NCBI GenBank assembly: GCA_964434165.1
Contig: CAYSUS010000042.1
Location: forward strand, 1-64,000
Length of the DNA: 64,000 nt
Direction of reading: 5' to 3'
DNA from: CAYSUS01 sp964434165
GTDB lineage: Bacteria; Planctomycetota; Planctomycetia; Pirellulales; Thermoguttaceae
This document shows positions 44,846 to 53,889 of the stretch, piece after piece. Under the pieces are notes generated by a model. The model saw only the letters and a list, made by a program, of their open reading frames with translations, did no database searches and was not told where the DNA came from. The first letter of the stretch is position 1; each line of letters starts with the position of its first letter. Both the position numbers and the translations under genes were made by a program.

Positions 44846-45952
44846 CTACCCGGCGGCCTTGCGGCCGGGGGCCGGCTGGAGCCAGTCGGGCGTGGGCAGG
44901 ATGCTGGGCCGCGGGATGGCCAACGGGCCGACGCGCCCCTCGGGCTGCTCGTCCCAGGCGTGCTCGGCGATCTTCTGGAGCACGGTCTCGGCCAGGGCCA
45001 GGACATCGCGGGCGTGCTGGCCCGTCACGCGCGGCTCCGTGCCGTTGCGGATCGCCTCCACGAAGTCCTCCGCCTCCAGGGCCAGGGCATCGACGGCCGG
45101 GGCTTCGAAGTCCTCCTGCGGCAGGTGGATCTCGGGCAGGTGAGCCCGCAGGTGCTCCACCTCGTCGGGCGACAAGGCTTCCACGTCGAACTGACGACGC
45201 AGGAGTGTCTGGCTCGGGCGCACGAGACGCGTCTTGCGCGAGGCGAAGTCCACGCTGGCGAAGGCCTGCGCGGCCCAGACGTGCATGCGTCGCACCGGTT
45301 CGTAGCTCACGCGCGACGCACTGAGCGAGGCCACGCAGCCGCTGGCGAACTCGAGCCGGGCGTTGGCCACGTCCTCATGACCGCCGAGCACGGACAGGCC
45401 AAGCGCTTCGACCTTGCGCACGGGCGATTGGACCAGGGAGAGCACCAGATCGAGGTCGTGGATCATCAAGTCGAGCACGACGCCGATGTCGGTCGAGCGG
45501 AAGGTGAAACCGCCGGCGCGGACCGCCTCGATGTACTTGGGCTCGGTCACGTGGGGCGCTGCGCTGCGAAGTGCCGGGTTGAATCGCTCGACGTGACCCA
45601 CCTGGAGCACGCATCCCTGGCGTCGGGCGACGGCGATCAGGTCGTCGGCCTGCTCCACCGTGGCGCACATTGGCTTCTCGATCAGGCAGTGAATGCCGCG
45701 GGCGAGCAGCCCGCGTCCCACCTCGTGATGAAGGCGCGTGGGCACGGCCACCACGGCGGCGTCGATTTGGCCGACGAGGTCGCGCCACTGGGCCACGGCG
45801 CGCGTTCCGCATTGGCCCGCCACGCGCTCGCGCTGCGAGGCCGCCGGGTCGGCCACGGCGACCAGTTCGACGTCTTCCCGCGCGGCCAGCTTCTGAGCGT
45901 GGAATCCGCCGAGACGTCCGGCGCCGATCACCGCCGTTCTGAGTGGGTTCAC
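44846..45952 (-). CDS. Gfo/Idh/MocA oxidoreductase overlapping lpxA (GnnA-like)
   Basis: A 368-residue cytosolic oxidoreductase with no export signal. The Rossmann motif TAVIGAGRLGGFHAQ is at the N-terminus and the EKP signature (CLIEKPMCATVEQA) near residue 95. Its GTG start overlaps the lpxA stop in a GTGA arrangement, so the two are translationally coupled. In Acidithiobacillus and Leptospira the Gfo/Idh enzyme GnnA is encoded next to lpxA and oxidises UDP-GlcNAc for 3-amino lipid A. A similar role is inferred, but no GnnB aminotransferase gene is in the window. Confidence 0.85.
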   Translation of the reverse strand: MNPLRTAVIGAGRLGGFHAQKLAAREDVELVAVADPAASQRERVAGQCGTRAVAQWRDLVGQIDAAVVAVPTRLHHEVGRGLLARGIHCLIEKPMCATVEQADDLIAVARRQGCVLQVGHVERFNPALRSAAPHVTEPKYIEAVRAGGFTFRSTDIGVVLDLMIHDLDLVLSLVQSPVRKVEALGLSVLGGHEDVANARLEFASGCVASLSASRVSYEPVRRMHVWAAQAFASVDFASRKTRLVRPSQTLLRRQFDVEALSPDEVEHLRAHLPEIHLPQEDFEAPAVDALALEAEDFVEAIRNGTEPRVTGQHARDVLALAETVLQKIAEHAWDEQPEGRVGPLAIPRPSILPTPDWLQPAPGRKAAG

Positions 45953-46755
45953 GCCGCTTTCCTCCGATCGCGTCCGCGTCCGTGCCGGCCGTCCATCTGG
46001 CCGGCCATGAAGCCCAAGAGGTGGTTGACGTGCGGGATCAGGAAGCCCTTGCTGCGGAGTATCTCGCGGGCGTTCTCCAGCCCGACCTTGCTGCGGAAGA
46101 GGAGCCGGTGGGCCTCGGCCAGGCACTCGACGGTCTCGGGCGAGAAGTCGTTGCGCTTCAGGGCGACGATGTTGATGCAGCGGGGCCGGGCGGGGACCCC
46201 GTCGCAGAGCATGTAGGGCGGCACGTCGTGGCGGACCGCGCTCATCCCGCCGACGAAGCTGTAGTTGCCGATCGTGACGAAGTGGTGCACGCCGACGGCG
46301 CCGGAGATGTTGGCGTGGTCGTGGACATGGACGTGACCGCCCAGCAACGTGGCGTTGGCGATGACGATGTGGCTTCCCAGCCGGCAATCGTGGGCGACGT
46401 GGCAGCAGGCCATGAGGAAATTGTGGTCGCCGATGGAGGTGATTCCCTCCTCCTTCTCCGAGGCCCGGTTGATGGTCACGCACTCGCGGATCACGTTGTG
46501 GTCGCCGATGCAAACCTTCGTCTCGGCTCCTCCGTAGGAGAGGTCCTGCGGCTGCCCTCCGATCACGGCTCCCGGGAAGATGTGGTTGCAGCGGCCGATC
46601 GTCACGTTGCCCATCACCGTGACGTTGTTCTCCAGGCGCGTGCCGCGCCCGATGGTCACCTCGGGTCCGATCACGCAGAAGGGACCGATCTCGACGTCGT
46701 CCTCGATCCGTGCCCGGGGATGCACGGAAGCCAGGTCGGCAACGCGGGTCGCCAT
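45949..46755 (-). CDS. lpxA: UDP-N-acetylglucosamine acyltransferase
   Basis: This catalyses the first step of lipid A synthesis, transferring a hydroxyacyl chain from ACP to UDP-GlcNAc. GAGGAG lies seven bases before the ATG. The 268-residue chain shows the left-handed beta-helix hexapeptides from VHPRARIEDDVEIGPF onward. It also has GQPQDLSYGGAETKV, the catalytic-His region MACCHVAHDCRLG, and a C-terminal helical part (NIVALKRNDFSPETVECLAE). It sits between lpxC and a coupled oxidoreductase. Confidence 0.95.
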   Translation of the reverse strand: MATRVADLASVHPRARIEDDVEIGPFCVIGPEVTIGRGTRLENNVTVMGNVTIGRCNHIFPGAVIGGQPQDLSYGGAETKVCIGDHNVIRECVTINRASEKEEGITSIGDHNFLMACCHVAHDCRLGSHIVIANATLLGGHVHVHDHANISGAVGVHHFVTIGNYSFVGGMSAVRHDVPPYMLCDGVPARPRCINIVALKRNDFSPETVECLAEAHRLLFRSKVGLENAREILRSKGFLIPHVNHLLGFMAGQMDGRHGRGRDRRKAA

Positions 46756-46851
46756 GCAGCCGCTCCTCGACGGTAGGCTCCGGTCCGCGCGGCGGGCGAT
46801 CCCTGCCCGAAAGCCGCCGGCCAAAGTTCGTTAAGCGCTAGTCCTTCTCGT

Positions 46852-47748
46852 TTACGCGCAGCGCTTCCACGTGCTCGGGGCGGCCTGCTGCGCGATCAGG
46901 GCCTTGACCAGCTCCGCGTTGAGCCGGTGGCCGCTTCGGTGGGCGACGAACTCGCCGACCAGCGGACAGCCCGCCAGCGCCAGGTCGCCGACCATGTCCA
47001 TCATCTTGTGGCGAACGCACTCGTCGGGGAACCGCAGCGCGTTGTCGATGGGGCCGTCCTCGCCGAAGACCAGCAGGTCGCGGGCCGTCGCGCGCTGCGC
47101 GATACCCTGCGAGAGGAGCCACTCGGCCTCCTGCCGGAGCATGAACGTGCGGCAGGGGGCCAGCTCCTCGCGGAACGCGCGGGGATCGAGGGCGAGGCGA
47201 TAGGCCTGCCGCCCGATGGCGTTTCCCTCACCGTAGTCGAGGTGGTACTCCAGCACCGTGCGCCCCGAGGGCGAGGGCATCGCCTGGATCCAGCTCTCGC
47301 CGGAGGCAAGCCACACCGGCTCGCGCACCGCGAGGGGGCTGCGCGGTGCGTCCTGCGCAACGATTCCCGCGCGGTCGAGCGCCTCGACGAACGGCTGACA
47401 CGATCCGTCGCAGCCGGGCATTTCGGCCTCGTTCACCCACACCTCGCAGTTGTCGATCTCCAGTCCGGCCAGGGCCGAGAGGATGTGCTCGACCATCTCG
47501 AAGGTCGCTCCGCCGGCGCGGAGGCTGCTTCGACGGGGGACCTCGACGCGGTTCTCGATGCGGGCGGCCACGGACGGGCAGCCGGGAAGATCGCCGCGCA
47601 CGAAGACGATCCCCGCACTGACGGCCGCGGGGCGGAACTCCACGCGGACGTCGCGCCCGCTCCAGTAACCGAACCCCGCAACGGCAGTGGGACCTGCGAT
47701 CGTTCGCTGACTTCGGGTGCTGAACATCAACGGAGCCGGGTCATCCAT
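46852..47748 (-). CDS. lpxC: UDP-3-O-acyl-N-acetylglucosamine deacetylase
   Basis: The committed zinc-dependent step of lipid A synthesis. The 298-residue chain has the family blocks QRTIAGPTAVAGFGYWSGRD, EMVEHILSALAGLEIDNCEV with the first zinc His, RHKMMDMVGDLALAG with the second His and Asp, and AHRSGHRLNAELVK with the general-acid His. It is a stand-alone LpxC, not fused to FabZ. An internal ATG at codon 8 is an alternative start. Its neighbours are ompH upstream and lpxA downstream. Confidence 0.95.
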   Translation of the reverse strand: MDDPAPLMFSTRSQRTIAGPTAVAGFGYWSGRDVRVEFRPAAVSAGIVFVRGDLPGCPSVAARIENRVEVPRRSSLRAGGATFEMVEHILSALAGLEIDNCEVWVNEAEMPGCDGSCQPFVEALDRAGIVAQDAPRSPLAVREPVWLASGESWIQAMPSPSGRTVLEYHLDYGEGNAIGRQAYRLALDPRAFREELAPCRTFMLRQEAEWLLSQGIAQRATARDLLVFGEDGPIDNALRFPDECVRHKMMDMVGDLALAGCPLVGEFVAHRSGHRLNAELVKALIAQQAAPSTWKRCA

Positions 47749-47817
47749 GACAGAAAGGAAGAAACCCCCCGAAACCCCCGGGCGATCCCTGCCGCGGGGG
47801 CGGCCGCGCGACGGGGC

Positions 47818-48474
47818 CTAGTTGATCGGACGTCGCGGCAGACCGGCGTGCGGGGACACGGGGCCGCTCTGGAGATGGTCGTTGAGCCTGCCAAGGATGT
47901 AGTCGGTGATGTCGAGCCCCGGGCTGTTCCAGATGACGCTCTTGTTCAGGGCCCGGACCACGGAGTCCGGCGACTCGACGTCCACCTCGTCCCGGTCGAA
48001 CTTCAGCACCAAAGCCGCGCGGTTCTGGGCCGCGAAGTAGTGCACTTCATCCATCACCTCGCGGTATACGATGAAGTAGATGCGGGCCTCCTGCTGAAGG
48101 AACTCCTTGCGCTGCAGGGTGACCAGCACGTTCAGGTCGGCGATCCGTGTGGCGATCTCCTTCTCGAGCTGCCGGTAGTTCTCGGTGCCGGATTTGAATT
48201 CCTCCAGCCGCTCCTGGAGCTTCTTGATCGCCTCCCTCTCGTTGCGCACGCGCTCCTCGGCCCGCTGGACGTCGCCCTGCATCTCCTCCTTCATCACCTT
48301 GAGCTTGGTGTAGTTCTTGAAGACGTGCTGCGTGTCGAGCAGATAGACGGGCTGTCCACCCAGGGGCCGACCGGCGGCGGCACCGGGGTTCTGCTGGGCC
48401 GGGCCCCGGTTGACGAACAGCACTACGGCCAGAAAGGCAGCCGCGGACGCGGCCAACGCTTGGGACTTGCTCAC
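47818..48474 (-). CDS. OmpH/Skp-family periplasmic chaperone
   Basis: A 218-residue exported coiled-coil protein. The GTG at 48474 lies eight bases after AAGGAG; another GTG three codons upstream overlaps the ribosome binding site. A signal peptide (ALAASAAAFLAVVLFVNRG) precedes VYLLDTQHVFKNYTKLKVMK, the Skp-type strand. A long coiled coil follows (QRAEERVRNEREAIKKLQER). Skp escorts outer membrane proteins. Its place just ahead of lpxC matches outer-membrane biogenesis clusters elsewhere. Confidence 0.85.
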   Translation of the reverse strand: MSKSQALAASAAAFLAVVLFVNRGPAQQNPGAAAGRPLGGQPVYLLDTQHVFKNYTKLKVMKEEMQGDVQRAEERVRNEREAIKKLQERLEEFKSGTENYRQLEKEIATRIADLNVLVTLQRKEFLQQEARIYFIVYREVMDEVHYFAAQNRAALVLKFDRDEVDVESPDSVVRALNKSVIWNSPGLDITDYILGRLNDHLQSGPVSPHAGLPRRPIN

Positions 48475-48826
48475 GTTCAGCACTCCTTGCTGTCTTCGAG
48501 TTGGTCTTCCTTGACCCGACGCACCGTCCGCGAGGACGCTTCACCGGCGAGAACCACCGGCCCACGGGAGATGTTCACTCCGGAAGCGGTATTGTGCCGT
48601 CATCCCCGACCCAGGTAAAGACCAGTATCGGCGTGGCGGTTCCAAAGCCTTAAACCGATTGGAACCCGACGGTTACGTCCCGTTCCCCGGTCGCGCATAA
48701 CCGCCCGCGGCGGCCCTTCAGGTTCGGCTTGCAGGAGGCGTTGGCTGCCCTCCCTTGCGCGGCAGACCTCCTCCGAGGTCGCAATGCCGCCGCCAGCTCG
48801 GCGCCGCCTGGGGCGGGGGATGCTCC
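48475..48826. other. Gene-free stretch between ompH and peptidase
   Basis: About 350 bases without a convincing reading frame. It must contain the ompH promoter; CAAGGAG at 48482-48488 (read on the minus strand) is the ompH ribosome binding site. I see no repeat or strong terminator. Confidence 0.4.
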
Positions 48827-50908
48827 TCACCGCGGCGGGTCGAGAGTGATTTCGAACGTCTTCTCCTCCCCGTCGCGGAGCACCACGGTCCGCACCCGAT
48901 CGCCGGCCGCGTGCTTGCGCAACGCGCCGTCGATGTCCTCCAGCCCGCCGATCCTGGCGTCGCCGAAACGGATGATCACGTCGCCGCCCTCCAGCCCGGC
49001 GCGCTCCGCGGGGCCGCCCTTCGCCACCCCCGAGATCGCGTAACCGTCGGCCTGCTTGCCGAAGTCGGGGATCGTCCCCAGGTACGGACGATCGCCTCCG
49101 GAGCGAATCCGAGACATGGGCACGGCGACATACTCGGGCGCGGCAGGCAGGTCGGCGATCGCGCGGACCAGGTCCGTCGCCAAGAGGGCGATCCGCCGCA
49201 TGCCTGGCACGTTGAGCGTCTCGAAGTCGTCCCGCGGCCGGTGGTAATCCTTGTGCGTCCCCGTGAAGAAGTGCAAGACGGGGATCTCCCGCGCGTAGAA
49301 GGCGGCCTGGTCGCTCGGACCGAAGCCTCCGGGCGTCTTGACCAGCTTCAAACCGTGGACCGCGTTGACCCGGTCGAGCAGTTCGTCAAACGGCTTGCCC
49401 GTGGCGGTTCCCATGGCGATCAGCTTCTCGTCGCGGAGCCGCCCCACCATGTCGAAGTTGATCATGGCCACGGTCTTCTCCAGCGGAAACGGCGGGTTTC
49501 GAACGTAGTGGCTGCTTCCCAGCAGCCCTCGCTCCTCGCCCGTGAACGCCACGAAGACGACGCGTCGTTTCAGCTTCGGCTGGTGGGTGGCCAGGCCGCG
49601 GGCTACCTCGAGCATCACGGCCACGCCCGACGCGTTGTCGTCGGCGCCGTTGTGGATGGCCTTCTTGCTTGGCTCCAGCGAGCCGTGCCCCCCGTAGCCC
49701 AGGTGATCGTAATGGGCGCCGACGACGATCGTCTCGTGCGCCAGCGGTCCGCCCGCCTCCAGGACTCCCACGACGTTCTTGATCGTCACCTCTTCGCGCT
49801 CGACATCGATCTGGCCCCTCACGCGCCATCCTCTCAGCGGCGCGCTTTGGGGCTTCAGCGTGCGATCGATTTCCTCCTCGATACGGCCCAGGTCCTTGCC
49901 CAGGGCCGCCTTGACGACCTGCTCGACCGCCGCGCGCCGGCAATACACCACGGGGATGCGCCGCGGACCTCCGCCCATGCCCGCTCCGAACGGCACCAGA
50001 GGATCGTAGTCGGGCTGAAGGCGCTCGCCGGCCGAATGAATGCGCCGCACGAGGGACTCGACCTTCTTGCGGTGCTCCTCGATCTGCTGCTCGGTGGGGC
50101 TCTCGATTGCCTTGAACCGGGCCCGCTCGTCGGCCAGCTTGTCGATGGCCGCGTACCAGGCCTTGCGGTAGGCGGCGGCGTTCTTCTCCAGAACGTGCTG
50201 GTCGCTGCACACGATGACGGCGGCCGCGCCGTGTTGGAACGCGTTGGATACCTTGCGTACGAACGGGGCGTGCTGCGAGTGCGACGTCCCGGCGAAGACG
50301 CTCTCCGGGTCGTCCTGCTGCGGCTCATGGCGAAGCAGCACCACGGCCTTGCCCTTCACCTCGATCCCGGCGTAGTCGTCGTACTCCTCCTTTTCGCCGG
50401 AGATCCCGTACCCGGCGAACACCAGGGCGAGGTCCAGTTCGCCCGAGCCGCTGAGCGACAGGGGGTTGAAGTCCTTGCCGGGCCTCAGCTCGATCGTGCG
50501 GGCCTTGCCCGAAGCATCGGCCGGGCCAGTGAGTTCCAGTTGGTTATTGGGCCCCAGCTTCGCCGACGTCGTGGCCGAGAACTCCTGGAAGGCGCGGCCA
50601 TCGAACAGACCGGTCGTCAGCCCTGCCCGGGCAAACTCCGCGGCGATGAAATCGGCGGCCCGATCGATCCCCTTGGTCCCGATCCCCCGGCCCTCCAACT
50701 CGTCGGAGGCCAGGTAGCGTGCGGCCTGGGCGAGCCGCGCCTCCACAGCCTCGTGGCGCTCCGCGCCGGCAAGTGGGGCGGGGCCGCCGGCAGCAACTCC
50801 CCAAGCGGCCAAGAGCCCGGCGACCAGCCGGAAGGCGCGCGACCGGATCCGACCGGACGAGCCGGTCCCCGCTTCGAAGGCTCGAGATGGCGTGGTGTGG
50901 TCAATCAT
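48827..50908 (-). CDS. M28-family zinc aminopeptidase with PA and PDZ domains
   Basis: A 693-residue exported peptidase. A signal segment (LVAGLLAAWGVAAGG) lies near residue 30. A protease-associated insert covers about 130-230. The M28 catalytic part carries its zinc ligands in VVGAHYDHLGYGG, NGADDNASGVAVMLEVA, FTGEERGLLGS and INFDMVGRL, with a last His in FTGTHKDYHRP. A C-terminal PDZ domain (GISG-like segment AISGVAKGGPAERAGLEGGD) covers about 600-690. It would trim peptides in the periplasm. Confidence 0.93.
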   Translation of the reverse strand: MIDHTTPSRAFEAGTGSSGRIRSRAFRLVAGLLAAWGVAAGGPAPLAGAERHEAVEARLAQAARYLASDELEGRGIGTKGIDRAADFIAAEFARAGLTTGLFDGRAFQEFSATTSAKLGPNNQLELTGPADASGKARTIELRPGKDFNPLSLSGSGELDLALVFAGYGISGEKEEYDDYAGIEVKGKAVVLLRHEPQQDDPESVFAGTSHSQHAPFVRKVSNAFQHGAAAVIVCSDQHVLEKNAAAYRKAWYAAIDKLADERARFKAIESPTEQQIEEHRKKVESLVRRIHSAGERLQPDYDPLVPFGAGMGGGPRRIPVVYCRRAAVEQVVKAALGKDLGRIEEEIDRTLKPQSAPLRGWRVRGQIDVEREEVTIKNVVGVLEAGGPLAHETIVVGAHYDHLGYGGHGSLEPSKKAIHNGADDNASGVAVMLEVARGLATHQPKLKRRVVFVAFTGEERGLLGSSHYVRNPPFPLEKTVAMINFDMVGRLRDEKLIAMGTATGKPFDELLDRVNAVHGLKLVKTPGGFGPSDQAAFYAREIPVLHFFTGTHKDYHRPRDDFETLNVPGMRRIALLATDLVRAIADLPAAPEYVAVPMSRIRSGGDRPYLGTIPDFGKQADGYAISGVAKGGPAERAGLEGGDVIIRFGDARIGGLEDIDGALRKHAAGDRVRTVVLRDGEEKTFEITLDPPR

Positions 50909-51140
50909 GCGGGATGCGCGAATCCGAGGTGAACGCGGTTAAGCCAGGCAAGACAGGAAGCGGGTGCCCCCTTCGCCCTATTCTTGGGCAGCGCGCCACG
51001 GCCGTCAACCTGGCAACTCGGCTTTGACACGCGGCCGGGCTGCCGGTATTCTCTGGCCCTTCGCAGCGCCCAACCCGAGCAGGGCGAGGCGCGGGGCCGG
51101 ACATGGAAGTCCCGCCCGAAATCCCCGGGAGGAGACAGCA

Positions 51141-51527
51141 TTGGTACGGAAGCCGAGCGTGCTGATCGTCGATGGTTCGGAGGAGACGCGCGAAGTGCTG
51201 GCCACGGCGCTGGAGCGGCGGGGTCTTCAGATCCTGGCGACCAGCGGGGCGGAGCAGGGGCTTCAGCTCGCCCGGCGGCATCGGCCCGACCTGATCGTGC
51301 TGGACGTGGAGATCGAGGAGCCCGACGAGGCGACCGCCTGCGCGCCGCTGGCCGCGCAGTCGGAGGTCAACCGGACGCCGCTGGTGGTCATCGGGAGCGC
51401 ACGTCGGGCGTGCTGTGGCCCCCACGTCGGGGAGTTTGTCTCCAAGCCCTATCATTACGCCCCCCTGATTCGTAAAATCGAATCGTTGCTTGAAGGGACA
51501 GCCCGGCCCAAAGGCCGCTCCGCGTAA
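51141..51527 (+). CDS. Orphan response regulator receiver protein
   Basis: A 128-residue single-domain receiver. A GGGAGGAG lies six bases before a TTG start; no ATG is better placed. The phospho-acceptor Asp is in DLIVLDVEI near residue 53, the acidic pocket is carried by VLIVDGSEE, and the Lys by FVSKPYHY. One of the usual two acidic N-terminal residues is replaced (VDGSEE), so phosphorylation may be altered. It lies upstream of a histidine kinase gene on the same strand and may receive its signal. Confidence 0.82.
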   Translation: MVRKPSVLIVDGSEETREVLATALERRGLQILATSGAEQGLQLARRHRPDLIVLDVEIEEPDEATACAPLAAQSEVNRTPLVVIGSARRACCGPHVGEFVSKPYHYAPLIRKIESLLEGTARPKGRSA

Positions 51528-51717
51528 TCCTCGTCCGGCTTGGGCGCACGGACGCCGGGGGGCGATGTCCGGCAGTCGGGTCGTGCCCCGACGAAGGATG
51601 CGGCGAGTGGGGGCCATTCAGGGCTCGTCTTCGCATCGGTGGCGGGCATGCCCTGCCCCGGGGCGCCATGGGCCGGCGCCTCCCGCATCGGAACTTCGAT
51701 GGCTTGGAGTCCAGGCG

Positions 51718-53415
51718 GTGCCCTCGCTGTTCGTCATTCGCGGCAACGACCAAGGCACGCGCTTCGAGCTGGAGGACGCGCGGGTCGGAATCGGTCGCGA
51801 CTCCTCGAACCAGATCCAGCTTCACGACAGCGAGGTCTCGCGCCAGCACGCCGAGGTCCGCCTGCACGCGGGACGCCACTCCGTGACGGACCTGGAGAGC
51901 TCCAACGGCACCTACGTCAACGGCAAGCGGGTCCAGGCGCAGGAGCTCTCCAGCGGCGACCATCTTCAGGTGGGACGCACGGTGATGCTCTTCACCGGGG
52001 TGACCGACGAATCGGGGGGCGACGCGGCGTCGACGGTGGACATCACCTCGATTCGGGCTGGCGACGACCGCTCCAGGATCATCCGCTCGCTGAAGCAAGA
52101 GGAGGGCAGCCGCATCCTCGACGTGGCCAACCTCGCCCCCGAGGACTCCTGGCTCGCCCGGGCGCGAAGCAACCTCCAGGTGATGTACCGCACGGCCCTG
52201 GCCGTCAGCCGCACGCTGGACATCGACCAGCTCCTGCAGCGGATTATGGACCTCATTTTCGAGTGGGTCGAGGCCGATCGCGGCTGCATCATGCTGCTGA
52301 ACCCCGAGTCGAAGGCCCTCGCGCCCAAGGTCCGCCGGACGCGCAAGGGCGTGCGCGCCGACGAGCGAATGACGATCAGCAAGACGATCCTCGACTACGT
52401 GATGGAGCACAACGAGGGCGTGATGACCAGCGATGCGCGCCAGGACGCGCGCTGGAATCCGGCCGCCAGCATCCTTCAGATGGGCGTGCGCGAGGCCATC
52501 TGCGTTCCCATGCAAGGTCGCTACGACGTGGTGGGGGCGATCTACATCGACACGTTCTCCCCGCCGCAGCGGATCATTCAGCAGGGCGGCTCCCCGAAGT
52601 TCAAGGAGGACCACCTCAAGCTGATGATCGCCATCGCCCACCAGGCCGCCCTCGCCGTGGAGGACACGCGCTACTACTCGGCCATGGTCCAGGCCGAACG
52701 GCTCGCCGCGGTGGGACAGACGATCGCCACGCTTTCACACCACATCAAGAACATCCTTCAGGGCATCCGCGGCGGGAGCTATCTCATCGAGATGGGGCTC
52801 TCCGAGCACGACGAGTCGCTGGTCCGCCGCGGCTGGGGCATCGTCGAGAAGAACCAGGCGAAGATCTCCTCGCTGGTCATGGACATGCTCACCTTCAGCA
52901 AGGAGCGCGAGCCGGACATGTCGTCCGCCGTCCTCAACCAGGTCGTCTCCGACGTGGTCGAGCTGATGCAGTCCCGCGCCGACGAGCTTTCGGTCCGGCT
53001 TTGCTGGCAGCCGGGCGCGGACATCCCCGATCTGGTCTTCGACCCCGACGGCATGCACCGCGCCGTGCTCAACGTCGTGACCAACGCCTTGGACGCCGCG
53101 GCGGAGTGCGAGCACGACGGAACGGTCCACGTCGCCACCGAGTACGCGGCCGACGAGTCGCTCGCCCGAATCCACGTCACTGACAACGGGCCGGGCATCC
53201 CGCCGGATCAGATTCCCAACCTCTTCCGCCCGTTCGTATCCACCAAGGGCGGGCGGGGCACGGGCTTGGGCTTGCCGGTCAGCCAGAAGATCCTCTCCGA
53301 GCACGGGGGCCGGGTGCACGTGGAGAGTTCCACGGGTGAGGGCAGCCGGTTCGTCCTGGAACTGCCCGCCAGTCTCGCCGCAGCCGGACCGGCGGAGCCG
53401 ACCATCGTGGAGTGA
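51718..53415 (+). CDS. FHA-GAF sensor histidine kinase
   Basis: A 565-residue soluble histidine kinase. The GTG at 51718 follows GGAG and starts directly at an FHA domain (VGIGRDSSNQIQLHDSEVSR, LESSNGTYVNG) that binds phosphothreonine. A GAF domain follows near residues 160-310 (DRGCIMLLNPESKA, AICVPMQGRYDVVGAIYIDT). The phospho-His region is TLSHHIKNILQG near 345, and the ATPase part has NVVTNALDAA, DNGPGIP and GGRGTGLGLPVS. It has no membrane segment, so it senses a cytosolic signal. It is paired with the receiver gene upstream. Confidence 0.9.
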   Translation: MPSLFVIRGNDQGTRFELEDARVGIGRDSSNQIQLHDSEVSRQHAEVRLHAGRHSVTDLESSNGTYVNGKRVQAQELSSGDHLQVGRTVMLFTGVTDESGGDAASTVDITSIRAGDDRSRIIRSLKQEEGSRILDVANLAPEDSWLARARSNLQVMYRTALAVSRTLDIDQLLQRIMDLIFEWVEADRGCIMLLNPESKALAPKVRRTRKGVRADERMTISKTILDYVMEHNEGVMTSDARQDARWNPAASILQMGVREAICVPMQGRYDVVGAIYIDTFSPPQRIIQQGGSPKFKEDHLKLMIAIAHQAALAVEDTRYYSAMVQAERLAAVGQTIATLSHHIKNILQGIRGGSYLIEMGLSEHDESLVRRGWGIVEKNQAKISSLVMDMLTFSKEREPDMSSAVLNQVVSDVVELMQSRADELSVRLCWQPGADIPDLVFDPDGMHRAVLNVVTNALDAAAECEHDGTVHVATEYAADESLARIHVTDNGPGIPPDQIPNLFRPFVSTKGGRGTGLGLPVSQKILSEHGGRVHVESSTGEGSRFVLELPASLAAAGPAEPTIVE

Positions 53416-53581
53416 CACGGCGCGGCTCGACGGCCCACCCCCTTTGCCATTCGGCGTGCAGCGCCTACACTGGGGACGATCTGCGTCCTGAATCGCACAT
53501 GCGGGGGGTGCTCGCGGGCTCCTTTTGCGATCCTCGGGCGCCCCTTGCAGTCCGATATCCAACTTCTCCTGAGGCATCACG

Positions 53582-53788
53582 ATGGCAGACCCCGCGTACA
53601 AGAAGATCGAACTGGTTGGCACCTCGACGACGTCGCTCAGCGAGGCCGTGGCAAACGCCGTGGCGAAGGCGGCGCAAACCGACCCCGCCGTGAGCTGGTT
53701 CGAGGTCGTCGAGCAGCGAGGAAGCATCAGCGACGGCAAGGTCCAGCAGTTTCAAGTGACGGTCAAGATCGGGTCGCGCCAGGACTAG
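53582..53788 (+). CDS. Dodecin
   Basis: A 68-residue dodecin. These small proteins form hollow dodecamers that bind and buffer flavins. The family pattern is complete: AYKKIELVGTSTTSLSEAVA, the flavin-stacking Trp in VSWFEVVEQRG, and KVQQFQVTVKIG. The ATG starts at the conserved N-terminus. It is monocistronic between the kinase and a J-like protein gene. Confidence 0.93.
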   Translation: MADPAYKKIELVGTSTTSLSEAVANAVAKAAQTDPAVSWFEVVEQRGSISDGKVQQFQVTVKIGSRQD

Positions 53789-53889
53789 CCGAGGCCGCGG
53801 ACAACGCTCGGGCGACAGCGGTTAGCCGCTCCAGGTGGCTGCGCAACCCCGCGCGGTGCGCCCCGGCGACTATCAGGGCTCAAGGCACC

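Noticed and set aside
43619..46216. Long plus-strand frame across the lpxA region
   Set aside because: Shadow of four minus-strand genes with clear families.
48755..50932. Long plus-strand frame opposite the M28 peptidase
   Set aside because: Shadow; the minus strand has all zinc ligands.
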